The notes below the pieces were generated by a model. That model saw only the letters and a list, made by a program, of their open reading frames with translations, made no database searches and was not told the origin of the DNA. Position numbers and translations under genes: made by a program. Positions 53,536 through 61,623 of a stretch of DNA of 64,000 nt are shown one piece after another. This DNA comes from Glycomyces albidus (lineage in GTDB: Bacteria > Actinomycetota > Actinomycetes > Mycobacteriales > Micromonosporaceae): the NCBI RefSeq assembly GCF_009451885.1, contig NZ_WIAO01000013.1:62001-126000 (forward strand), in the 5' to 3' direction. The stretch's first letter is position 1; the number at the start of each line of letters is the position of its first letter.

Positions 53536-56500
53536 GTGAGCAAGCGCAGCTCGAACCGTGCGGGTTCAGCGGCTCGACGAGGACCGCTCGGCCTGCCCCG
53601 CATCGCCGACATGCGAATCCGGTCCAAGCTGGGACTGATCCTCCTCGTGCCCCTCGTCGTCCTGGTGGCCGTCGCCAGCCTCCGCCTGTACGACCTGGCG
53701 GACCAGGTGTTCGAGTCGGCCGACATGGTGGACCTCGTGGAGTTCAACGCCGTCACGGCCGAACTCCGGTACGACCTCCAGGTCGAGCGGTCCCTGCTCG
53801 TCACCAACCTGCGGCTCGGCGAGGACCACGTCGAGGGCATCGACGAGACCCAGTACGACGAGGCCGCCGTCGCCGCCCAGCAGCAGGCGACCGACGACGC
53901 GCTCGACCAGTTCAACGAGAAGGCCGACGCCCTCCCCTCCCTCTCCGACGACATCTCGAACCGCATCGACGCCGTCCGTACCCAGTACGAGAGCCTGCGC
54001 CAGATCCGCCAGGCCGCCGCCGACAGCCCCGACGGCGTCTCGATCGACGCGACCTCCCGCGTCTACCAGCGGCTCGTCGCCGAACTGGTGACGATCACCG
54101 ACATCTCCTCGCGCATCGTCAACGACCCCGAGATCGCCCGGAACCTCCAGGCCATCGCCGCCGCCACCACCGTCCTCGAGACGCTGGAGGAGGAGCGCGC
54201 GATCGCGATCAACGTCGGCAACGACAAGAAGTTCATCAACAACACCCGCTGGCAGAACTTCATCGCCTTCGCGACCCAGCGCAAGACCGCCGAGGACCAG
54301 TTCAAGACCGTCGCCGACCGCGACGAGCAGCTCGCGTTCTTCTTCAGCCCGGGCGGCCTGAACACCGCCGAGGCCGAAGCGGCCCTGACGTTCGAGAACG
54401 AGGCGGTCAACGCCGGCACCGACAAGCCGCTCGTCGTCGACGCCGCCGTCATCGACTCCTACAACGCGATCCTCAAGAACGGCCTCGACTACATCAACGC
54501 CGAGTCCGACGAGGTCCTGTCCGACGCGACCGCCGACCTGAACGCGCAGATCTTCCAGCTCCTGCTCGAAGCCGTGCTCATCCTCGCGGCGTTCGTCATC
54601 GCGACCGTGATCGCCCTGCTCATCGCCCGCAACATGGCGACCGGCCTGCGCCGCCTGCGCGAAGGCGCGCTGGACGTGGCGCACGTGTCGCTGCCCCAGG
54701 CGGTGGCGCAGATGCGCGACGCGGAGACCATCGGCAACCGGACCCCGGACGAGGTCGCCGCCGACACCGGCGCGGTCATCGACATCGACCAGCGCGACGA
54801 GATCGGCAACGTGGCGCACTCGTTCAACATCGTCCACACCGAGGCGATCCGCATCGCGGCCGAGCAGGCCGCCCTGCGCGCCAACGTCTCGCAGATGTTC
54901 ATCAACCTCGCCCGCCGCTCCCAGAACCTGGTCGACCGGCTCATCGGCCACCTCGACCACCTGGAGCGCGGCGAGGAGAACCCGGACCGCCTGGCCGAGC
55001 TGTTCCAGCTCGACCACCTCGCGACCCGCATGCGCCGCAACGACGAGAACCTCCTGGTGCTCGCCGGCGCGGACTCCACCCGCCAGGAGCGCTACCCGGC
55101 GCCGATCGGCGACATCCTGCAGGCGGCCCAGTCCGAGGTCGAGCAGTACACCCGCATCGAGTTCGGGAACCTGGAGGCCGAGCGGGAGATCCGCCCCGCC
55201 GCCGTCAACGACCTCGTACACCTCATCGCCGAGCTCATGGACAACGCGACCGCGTTCTCCCCGCCGGAGTCCCCGGTGCAGGTCGAGGCCGAGCAGATGC
55301 GCACGGCCGACAGCCCGAACGGCGCGATCCGGGTCCGCATCAACGACGTCGGCATCGGCATGCCGCCGGCGCAGATCGAGGACATCAACCGGCAGCTCTC
55401 GGAGTCGGCGGACGTCATCGACCTCGCGTCCTCGCGCATGATGGGCCTGGTCGTGGTCGCCCGCCTGGCGCGGCGCCATGACGTCCACGTCGAACTGCGC
55501 CCCGGCGAGCAGCGCGGCACGGTCGCCGAGGTCATCCTGGGCGACTCGGTCCTGACCGAGCCGAAGCTCCCCGAGCGCGGCCTGCGCAGCGGCGTCCCGC
55601 TCGAGGGCGTCAACGGCAACGGCCCGCGCGGCGAGCTGCTCGGCATGGAGGCCACCGGCGCCCTGCCGCGGGTCCCCGAGAGCCCGGCGGGCCTGTTCGA
55701 CACGGCCCCGCCCTCGACCCCGCACTCCCCGCCGTCGCCGCAGCCCACGCCGCCCGCGTGGCAGCCGAGCGCCCCGCAGGTGCCCTCGCGCCCGAACACT
55801 CCGCCGGCGGTCGAGCCCGTCACCGGCGAGTACTCGGTGCAGCGGCCCCAGCAGGCGCAGGACTTCCAGCCGCAGGCGTTCCAGCAGCGCCCCGTCGACG
55901 AGGAGCCGGGCTTCATGTTCCGGCCCGGCGGCCTCGCGGACGAGCGCAAGGCCAACGGCAAGGTCATGGAGGTGACCGGGGAGATCGTCTCCTCCGAGCA
56001 CGTGGCCCTGCCGAAGATCCAGCTCGAGGCGTGGACGCCCGAGCCGGAGCCGGCCCCGCCGTCGTGGCCCGACGTCGCCGCGGCACCGTCCGGCACGGAG
56101 GCGCCGCGCGCCGCCCGCCGCGACCGGGTGTCCGCCGTGGACGCCACGACCGAGCTCCCGATCTTCCGCGAGGTCGAGTCCGCCTGGTTCAAGGCGGTCA
56201 CGCCCGCGCCGAAGAAGGTCGACGACGAGGCCGCGAAGGTCGAGGACGCACCCGAGTCCTCCTTCCGGTCGGCCTCCCGTGAACCCGCGGAGGTGGCGGA
56301 GGCATCCGCACCGCGCTACGCTGACCAGTCAGGTGCGGACGAGTCCCCCGCCCAGGCTCGGGACGCGGCGCCGACCTCCCCTCCGCAGCCCACGGAAGGC
56401 CCGACCATGCAGAGCACCCCCGCCGCCGACGATTCGCCGGCCGCCTCGGGTCTCGAGCGACGCCGCCTCACCTCCCCTGAATCCGACACCGGGTCCTACG

Positions 56501-56742
56501 CGTGGCGCACCGCCGCCGACGACGGGTGGTCGCGCGTCGACAACGCCTTCGCCGAGACCATCGACGAGACGACCCCGGTGGGCCTTCCCAAGCGCCGACC
56601 GATGGAACGCCTCGTTCCCGGCGCGGTGGAGGAATCACAGGAGACCGTCAGCGCGCAGAAGCGCAACCCCGAGGGCATTCGGGGCCTGCTGTCGGCCTAT
56701 CACCGTGGGGTGCAGCGAGGACGTGGCAATGACGGCAACTGA
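53536..56742 (+). CDS. cvnA: Conservon sensor kinase CvnA (NIT-domain histidine kinase)
   Basis: A 1068-residue membrane protein. Helix one (about 32-50), an extracellular nitrate/nitrite-sensing-type helical domain (about 55-335), helix two (about 338-362), a HAMP-like linker, and a kinase-type ATPase (about 510-680) with N box LIAELMDNATAFSPP and G box DVGIGMP. The region before it (MFINLARRSQNLVDRLIGHLDHLE) lacks the usual phospho-His motif, as in other CvnA proteins. The 380-residue tail is disordered, ending with SAWFK, DDGW and GLPKRRPMERLVPGAV. GTG at 53536 follows AGGAGGC. Heads the cvnABCD operon. Confidence 0.93.
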   Translation: MSKRSSNRAGSAARRGPLGLPRIADMRIRSKLGLILLVPLVVLVAVASLRLYDLADQVFESADMVDLVEFNAVTAELRYDLQVERSLLVTNLRLGEDHVEGIDETQYDEAAVAAQQQATDDALDQFNEKADALPSLSDDISNRIDAVRTQYESLRQIRQAAADSPDGVSIDATSRVYQRLVAELVTITDISSRIVNDPEIARNLQAIAAATTVLETLEEERAIAINVGNDKKFINNTRWQNFIAFATQRKTAEDQFKTVADRDEQLAFFFSPGGLNTAEAEAALTFENEAVNAGTDKPLVVDAAVIDSYNAILKNGLDYINAESDEVLSDATADLNAQIFQLLLEAVLILAAFVIATVIALLIARNMATGLRRLREGALDVAHVSLPQAVAQMRDAETIGNRTPDEVAADTGAVIDIDQRDEIGNVAHSFNIVHTEAIRIAAEQAALRANVSQMFINLARRSQNLVDRLIGHLDHLERGEENPDRLAELFQLDHLATRMRRNDENLLVLAGADSTRQERYPAPIGDILQAAQSEVEQYTRIEFGNLEAEREIRPAAVNDLVHLIAELMDNATAFSPPESPVQVEAEQMRTADSPNGAIRVRINDVGIGMPPAQIEDINRQLSESADVIDLASSRMMGLVVVARLARRHDVHVELRPGEQRGTVAEVILGDSVLTEPKLPERGLRSGVPLEGVNGNGPRGELLGMEATGALPRVPESPAGLFDTAPPSTPHSPPSPQPTPPAWQPSAPQVPSRPNTPPAVEPVTGEYSVQRPQQAQDFQPQAFQQRPVDEEPGFMFRPGGLADERKANGKVMEVTGEIVSSEHVALPKIQLEAWTPEPEPAPPSWPDVAAAPSGTEAPRAARRDRVSAVDATTELPIFREVESAWFKAVTPAPKKVDDEAAKVEDAPESSFRSASREPAEVAEASAPRYADQSGADESPAQARDAAPTSPPQPTEGPTMQSTPAADDSPAASGLERRRLTSPESDTGSYAWRTAADDGWSRVDNAFAETIDETTPVGLPKRRPMERLVPGAVEESQETVSAQKRNPEGIRGLLSAYHRGVQRGRGNDGN

Positions 56743-56787
56743 GTCGCTGATCCGCAACACGGCAGACGCTACTAAGGAGCGCAAACG

Positions 56788-57186
56788 ATGAGCACTGGTG
56801 GAACCTCGGTCCAGGACCTGGGCTGGCTGCTGGCCGGCTTCGCCGAACGCGTGCCGGGCGTGGCCCACGCCGTCGCGGTCAGCGCCGACGGTCTGCTGCT
56901 GGCGTCCTCCCGGGACCTGCCAAGGGACCGCGCCGACCAGCTTTCGGCGGTGACCTCGGGTCTGGTGAGCCTGACCCAGGGCGCGTCCCGCTGCTTCGAG
57001 GGCGGCGCCGTCCTCCAGACGGTGGTCGAGATGGACCGTGGCTTCCTCTTCCTGATGTCCATCAGCGACGGTTCCTCGTTCGCGGTGCTGGCGTCGAAGA
57101 ACTGCGACGTGGGCCAGGTCGGCTACGAGATGGCCCTCCTGGTCGACCGGGTCGGCCAGGCCCTCACGCCTTCGGCCCGAAGCTGA
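56788..57186 (+). CDS. cvnB: Roadblock/LC7 protein CvnB
   Basis: A 132-residue roadblock/LC7-domain protein ([20 protein letters not shown], then [20 protein letters not shown]), the usual second gene of a conservon. Roadblock proteins form dimers and act as partners of small GTPases, here CvnD, linking it to the kinase. AAGGAG lies 8 bases before the ATG. The next gene is 219 bp on, longer than usual, with its own promoter-like sequence. Confidence 0.94.
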   Translation: MSTGGTSVQDLGWLLAGFAERVPGVAHAVAVSADGLLLASSRDLPRDRADQLSAVTSGLVSLTQGASRCFEGGAVLQTVVEMDRGFLFLMSISDGSSFAVLASKNCDVGQVGYEMALLVDRVGQALTPSARS

Positions 57187-57209
57187 TCCGGGCCGCTTCC
57201 GGTGCACGC

Positions 57210-57239
57210 TTGGCGCAACGGGTGGCGGCACGGTAGGCT
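57210..57239 (+). promoter_or_regulatory. Possible internal promoter before cvnC
   Basis: TTGGCG (57210-57215) and TAGGCT (57234-57239) lie 18 bp apart in the unusually long cvnB-cvnC gap, about 165 bp before the cvnC start. It would allow cvnCD to be made without cvnAB. Confidence 0.45.
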
Positions 57240-57405
57240 CCATTCGAGCGGGAACGCAGCTGAGAATGGGACGAACTGAACAACGAACCCCTCCGTCGCA
57301 TCCCCAGGCGACGGGCCGGTGCCTCCCCGGGCACCCGGTACACGGATAACTGACAAGACTGCGGCACAAGGATTGTGGGATCTGGTGCCGTGGTTGGAGG
57401 TAACA

Positions 57406-57783
57406 ATGGTCCTCGGTGGTGATGAGCCTACTGGCTCACTCGTCAGACCGTACGCGGTCACGCGCGGCCGTACGCGGCCGCAATTGGAGATCGCACTCGA
57501 AGCGCTGGTGGAGACCACCGCGCGCGGCCGGTCCGGGCAGTTCCTCGGCGGCAGGGAGCAGAAGGTGATCGTCGACCTGTGCGGCGGCCGGCTCCAGTCG
57601 CTCGCGGAGATCGCCGCACGCATGGAGGTCCCGCTCGGGGTCGCCCGCGTGCTGGTCGCCGACATGGCGGCCGACGGCTTGTTGGCAGTGCACGAACCCA
57701 CCGGCTTCGACGCGGACGGCGGCGACGAATCGGTCGGAACCGAGCTCCTTGAGCGTGTCCTCAGTGGACTCAGGAGGCTATAG
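57406..57783 (+). CDS. cvnC: DUF742 protein CvnC
   Basis: A 125-residue DUF742 protein with the family start SLVRPYAVTRGRTRP and a winged-helix-like core (LQSLAEIAARMEVPLGVARV then LVADMAADGLLAVHEP). It is the third conservon partner; its biochemical role is not settled. The ATG at 57406 follows GGAGG by 5 bases; an in-frame start at 57319 would add 29 residues outside the family. cvnD begins 6 bases after its stop. Confidence 0.93.
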   Translation: MVLGGDEPTGSLVRPYAVTRGRTRPQLEIALEALVETTARGRSGQFLGGREQKVIVDLCGGRLQSLAEIAARMEVPLGVARVLVADMAADGLLAVHEPTGFDADGGDESVGTELLERVLSGLRRL

Positions 57784-57789
57784 ACCCTA

Positions 57790-58377
57790 ATGAACTCACC
57801 CGCAGACACCTCTCGTGTGACCTCTGCCAAGATCGTCATCGCCGGTGGCTTCGGCGTCGGCAAGACGACCTTGGTCGGATCGGTCTCCGAGATCACCCCG
57901 TTGACGACCGAGGCGATCATGACCTCCGCCTCCGAGGGCGTCGACGACAACAACCTGGTGCCCGACAAGGCGACGACCACCGTCGCGATGGACTTCGGCC
58001 GCATCACGATCGACCAGGACCTGATCCTGTACCTGTTCGGCACCCCGGGCCAGACCCGCTTCTGGTTCATGTGGGACGAGCTGGTGCGCGGCGCGATCGG
58101 CGCCATCGTCCTGGTCGACACCCGCCGCCTCGCCGACTGCTTCTCGGTCATCGACTTCTTCGAGCACCGCAAGCTCCCATACCTGGTGGCGGTGAACTGC
58201 TTCGACGGCAAGCAGCTCCACGAGATCAACGACATCCGCGACGCCCTGCAGATCTCGCACGACGTCCCCGTGATGTACACCGATGCCCGCAACCGCGAGT
58301 CCACCAAGCAGGTGCTCATCAAGCTCGTCGAGTACGTGCTGTCGATGCGGCGAACCCGCACCGTCGGCGTCCACTAA
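57790..58377 (+). CDS. cvnD: Conservon small GTPase CvnD
   Basis: A 195-residue Ras-like GTPase. G1 is GGFGVGKTT (residues 19-27), the switch region Thr is in KATTTVAMDFG, G3 is FGTPGQTRF (with Thr-Pro instead of Asp-x-x-Gly, usual in this group), and G4 is VAVNCFDG. It is the switch protein of the conservon, read out with CvnB and CvnC. Nearly the whole gene is overlapped on the other strand by the run-on frame of the HNH endonuclease. Confidence 0.95.
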   Translation: MNSPADTSRVTSAKIVIAGGFGVGKTTLVGSVSEITPLTTEAIMTSASEGVDDNNLVPDKATTTVAMDFGRITIDQDLILYLFGTPGQTRFWFMWDELVRGAIGAIVLVDTRRLADCFSVIDFFEHRKLPYLVAVNCFDGKQLHEINDIRDALQISHDVPVMYTDARNRESTKQVLIKLVEYVLSMRRTRTVGVH

Positions 58378-60705
58378 GTGCCCACAACTGGACGCATGAC
58401 AACCGACCGCGAACCGCGCCCCCGCGCGCGGTGACCGTCTAGGCTGACCCGAACCACCTGGACCATGCTGAAGGCGCCCAAGGCAGAACGCTTTGGGCGC
58501 CTTCAGCGTTCTTCGGGAAGCCGTCGAGATCGCCCCTCGGAGCAGGCGGGTGCTTCGACGTTCCGGGCTGTGGGTGGCCGCGGTTGCTGAATCGGCGACA
58601 ACGAGGTGAGTGGAGGGGCGGGCCTGGTTCTCCGGCCGTCTGGTTCGGTGAAGCCCGCGTTCAAGCGGCGGCGACACGGAGTACGCGGCGGGGAAGCGCG
58701 TGCGGCCGCCGGGTCCCCGGTTCGACCGGGCATCTCCTTCGGCGTGTTCCTGCTTGGGCGCGGCGAAGGGCTCGAACCCGTGCAAGGTTCGAGCTGAGCG
58801 GCTGGGACAGTGCGGCCCCAGAGGTACAGCTCCCCTTCCCCGCCCCGGCCGCTGCCGGAGCGGGCAGCGTAAGAACGGTGGCCGGCCCGGTGTCTCACCT
58901 TTCGGTTCGCTGATCTCGGGCGGCAGCGGCTCCCGGCCGGTCCGCGGGTGGGGGATCGGCGGTGGTTCGCCAACTCCGGCCGGTTCGGTCTCAGGTCCGG
59001 GGCCCGTGAATCTGGCTCGGCATTCGGCTCGCGCTTCCCGGATGGCGACCAGAGCGCGTCGTTGCTCGGCTGCTTGGGCTCTGGCGTCGAGGTCGGGTTT
59101 GAGTGTCTGCGCCCATTCGCTGCGGTAGAGACCGGTCGGGAAGACGTCCCAATCGGTACCGCTGTTCTCGGAGTCCATGTCCCGGTCGCTTCGCCAGTCC
59201 GAACATCCACACCCGCCCCGGCCATCCTCGACCTGCCCGACCTCCTCCTCTCCGGCCCTGACCTGCCTGGCCGAGTCTCGCCCGGTCGCGCCTCGGTGAG
59301 CGGCGGTCCCGGTCCCACTCCCGATCCCGGTGCCGGGGCAAGCGGCAGTCCCGGCCTTGACCCCGGCGGCGGTGGCCGTCCCAGTCCTCGTCCTGGCGCC
59401 GGCGCTGGTCTGGATGGTCCGCGTGTGGTCGTGGTGGGTGATCACTGCTGTCCCGGGGCCGGTCTTGACCACTTCCCAGCCGATGGTGTGGATGCGGCCG
59501 TGGTGGAATCGGCACAGGAGGATCAGGTTGTCGGCGTTGGTCTCGCCGCCGTCGGCCCAGTGGACGATGTGGTGTGTCTCGGTCCAGGCGACCGGGCGCC
59601 CGCAGCCGGACCAGGCGCAGCCTTCGGGCTGTTCGAGTTCGAGCTTCCTGCGCAGCGACGCGTTGGGGAGGCGGGCGGCCCGGCCGAGTTCGACGGCCTC
59701 GCCGCTCTGGTAGTCGAAGACCGAGGGGATGACACCGGCTTCGCAGGCGAGGAGACGGGCCTGGGCGACCGAGATCGGCCTGCCTTCGAGGAGGGGCAGG
59801 CGGCCGGTGTCCTTGCCTTGGAGGGTCTCGATGTCGACCGTGAGGTCGAGGGTGGCGGTGTGGCCGTGGCGGGTGGCGGCTTCGGGGGAGGTGCCGTATC
59901 CGGCGAGGAGCTGGTGGAGGGCCTCGGCGTTGCGGTTCGCTTGTGGGGGAAGGACGCCGTGCTGGTCTGATTCGTCTTGGCGGGGCGGTGGAACGGCCGT
60001 CTTGAGGTACTTCTCGAGGAGGCGCCCGGTGTCGCCTGCGAGTTCGCCGGAGAGGGCCCACATGCCGTTGTCGAGTTCCGCCAGCTCGATCCATTGCAGT
60101 GACTGCTCGCCGAGGCCTTCGAGGAGTTCGGTCTCTTCGGCGAGGGAGGCCGCGAGGGAGTCGAGGTGGCGTTGGAGGTCCTTGATCGGGGCGTGGCGGC
60201 AGTACTCGGCGATCAGGTGCTCGGGTGTCGCGCACTCGGTCCGGTCGTCGAAGGGGGAGAAGACAGGTTCTCTGAAGGGGGTGCGGGCGAACAGGCGCAT
60301 CGCGGGGGTGCGGTCGAGTTGCCTTACGGCGTAGGCGACCTGGTCGATCCGCGCCCGCCCGGTGGTGGCGGCAGCGGCGAGGATCGGGAACTTCCGGGAG
60401 AGGCGGGCGATGGCGGCGATGTCGGCGGCGGTGCGGTTGTGGAAGTCGAAGGTGGAGACGAGCCAGTCCCGCAGGGCTGAGAAGCCGAAAGCAATGCGGT
60501 GGAGATTGGCTTCCTTGGCCTCGATCACCGCTGACAGCACTTGGGCGTGCTGGGTGTTGATGACCTCGGCGGCCGCAACGAACGCGATGCGGATGGCCTG
60601 AGCCTGCGCGGCCCGGTCGGTGCCGGAGATGAGGGAGGCGGCCGGGCGCCCGGCGGGGAAGGCGAGTGCGGGGTGTGAGGGGGATGAAATGGGGGTGGTG
60701 GTCAT
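57796..60705 (-). CDS. DUF222/HNH endonuclease with a run-on reading frame
   Basis: A 13E12-repeat-type protein. Residues 1-330 are DUF222 (RIAFVAAAEVINTQHAQVLS onward) and about 370-440 an HNH nuclease (ETHHIVHWADGGETNADNLILLCRFHHGRIH). ATG at 60705 follows GGGAGG. Codon use and sequence remain protein-like to about 58880 (WDVFPTGLYRSEWAQTLKPD, then Pro-rich), but no stop occurs there; the frame continues through the conservon terminator and antisense to cvnD, ending at 57796 for 969 residues. The true end has probably been lost by frameshift or stop-codon mutation, so treat the last 360 residues as doubtful. Such genes are often mobile-element relics. Confidence 0.65.
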   Translation of the reverse strand: MTTTPISSPSHPALAFPAGRPAASLISGTDRAAQAQAIRIAFVAAAEVINTQHAQVLSAVIEAKEANLHRIAFGFSALRDWLVSTFDFHNRTAADIAAIARLSRKFPILAAAATTGRARIDQVAYAVRQLDRTPAMRLFARTPFREPVFSPFDDRTECATPEHLIAEYCRHAPIKDLQRHLDSLAASLAEETELLEGLGEQSLQWIELAELDNGMWALSGELAGDTGRLLEKYLKTAVPPPRQDESDQHGVLPPQANRNAEALHQLLAGYGTSPEAATRHGHTATLDLTVDIETLQGKDTGRLPLLEGRPISVAQARLLACEAGVIPSVFDYQSGEAVELGRAARLPNASLRRKLELEQPEGCAWSGCGRPVAWTETHHIVHWADGGETNADNLILLCRFHHGRIHTIGWEVVKTGPGTAVITHHDHTRTIQTSAGARTRTGTATAAGVKAGTAACPGTGIGSGTGTAAHRGATGRDSARQVRAGEEEVGQVEDGRGGCGCSDWRSDRDMDSENSGTDWDVFPTGLYRSEWAQTLKPDLDARAQAAEQRRALVAIREARAECRARFTGPGPETEPAGVGEPPPIPHPRTGREPLPPEISEPKGETPGRPPFLRCPLRQRPGRGRGAVPLGPHCPSRSARTLHGFEPFAAPKQEHAEGDARSNRGPGGRTRFPAAYSVSPPLERGLHRTRRPENQARPSTHLVVADSATAATHSPERRSTRLLRGAISTASRRTLKAPKAFCLGRLQHGPGGSGQPRRSPRAGARFAVGCHASSCGHLVDADGAGSPHRQHVLDELDEHLLGGLAVAGIGVHHGDVVRDLQGVADVVDLVELLAVEAVHRHQVWELAVLEEVDDREAVGEAAGVDQDDGADRAAHQLVPHEPEAGLARGAEQVQDQVLVDRDAAEVHRDGGRRLVGHQVVVVDALGGGGHDRLGRQRGDLGDRSDQGRLADAEATGDDDLGRGHTRGVCG
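58467..58507. terminator. Terminator of the conservon operon
   Basis: GCTGAAGGCGCCCAA (58467-58481) pairs with TTGGGCGCCTTCAGC (58493-58507), a 15-bp stem, followed by GTTCTT. It lies 89 bp after cvnD and inside the run-on part of the HNH frame. Confidence 0.88.
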
Positions 60706-61197
60706 GGAGTTCGCCTCCCTTCTTGCAAGGCTTGCTGTTCTCGAATGCGTTGCTGTTTTCCGCTTGCTTGTTCGATTGCTGTGACTCAATTGTGACTGTG
60801 GGTGGTCAGTGGTGGCAACACCTAGAAGAGTGAATGATGGTGAGAAAGTTTCATCGCGGACCGCGGAAGCGCCTGGGCCGCAATCGCAACCGCCGATGAC
60901 GTCGACCGTCGCCGCGGCAGGCGAAGCGGACCCGGCGGCCGAGAAGCGAGCTCGATGCGTCCTCGTCGTCGCTGCCAGAAGACCCGGGCCAGGATGGCGC
61001 GAAAGGCCGAAGCGGAAGCTGGATGCGATCCGGTCGTCGCCGCCAAGGCCCGGCCCTGACGGCGCGAAAGGCCGAAACGGAAGCCCCGCCAATGCGACCT
61101 CATGTTGCAGCGTCGCGCACCAGGACCGGCCCCGACGCGAACGGCCCCGACGCGAACGGCCCCGACGCGGAAGCCCCGGGACCGTGGATGCGCTTGC
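60706..61197. other. 492-bp gap with degenerate repeats
   Basis: Next to the HNH gene it is AT-richer with TTGCT repeated several times (60727-60780), probably the HNH promoter region. The other half is the repeat block at 60934-61171. No gene is evident. Confidence 0.5.
60934..61171. repeat. Degenerate tandem repeats of about 63 bp and 15 bp
   Basis: Units begin at about 60934, 60996 and 61061; the last two share GGCGCGAAAGGCCGAA exactly and then diverge. They are followed by three 15-bp copies of CGGCCCCGACGCGAA (61127-61141, 61142-61156, and 61157-61171 with one change). The block lies just downstream of the roadblock gene on the minus strand. Confidence 0.7.
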
Positions 61198-61623
61198 TCA
61201 GACGACCTTCGGGATCGAGCCCGTGTTCGTCAGGGCCTCGTTCAGGAGCGGGCCGACCTGCATCGTGAACTGGCCGAGCTCGTAACCGAGCTGCTCGCGG
61301 TCGCACTGGGAGACCGCCAGGAGCGTCAGGCAGATCTGCGGGCCGACCGGGGCCGCGAGGAGGACGCCCTCGGCCATCTCGACGATGACCTGCTGGGCGG
61401 GGCCGTGGTCCATGGACCGGCCGGCGCCCTCGCCGATCGACAGGAGGCCGGATCCGATGCCCGCGAGCTGGTCCGCGCGCTCCTTGGGGAGTCCGGCGGA
61501 CACCGCCAGCGGCAGTCCGTCGACGCTCACCAGAACCGCGTGCGAGAGCCCCGGCGTGCGCGCCACGAGCGATCCGAGCAGCATGCTCAGGGAGCGCTCG
61601 TAGACGCCGAGATTGGCGCTCAT
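61198..61623 (-). CDS. Roadblock/LC7 protein (second, CvnB-like)
   Basis: A 141-residue roadblock/LC7-domain protein, paralogous to CvnB (LGSLVARTPGLSHAVLVSVD, GLPLAVSAGLPKERADQLAG, QQVIVEMAEGVLL). The ATG at 61623 overlaps the end of the upstream gene (ATGA), so the two are translated together. No DUF742 or GTPase gene follows: next on this strand is a repeat block. It may plug into the cvnD pathway 3 kb away or act with its coupled partner. Confidence 0.93.
   Translation of the reverse strand: MSANLGVYERSLSMLLGSLVARTPGLSHAVLVSVDGLPLAVSAGLPKERADQLAGIGSGLLSIGEGAGRSMDHGPAQQVIVEMAEGVLLAAPVGPQICLTLLAVSQCDREQLGYELGQFTMQVGPLLNEALTNTGSIPKVV

Noticed and set aside
57796-58466. Real C-terminal domain of the HNH protein antisense to cvnD
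   Set aside because: Sequence is Asp/Val/Glu/Arg-rich as expected for the complement of a GC-rich gene, so I regard it as run-on rather than a domain.
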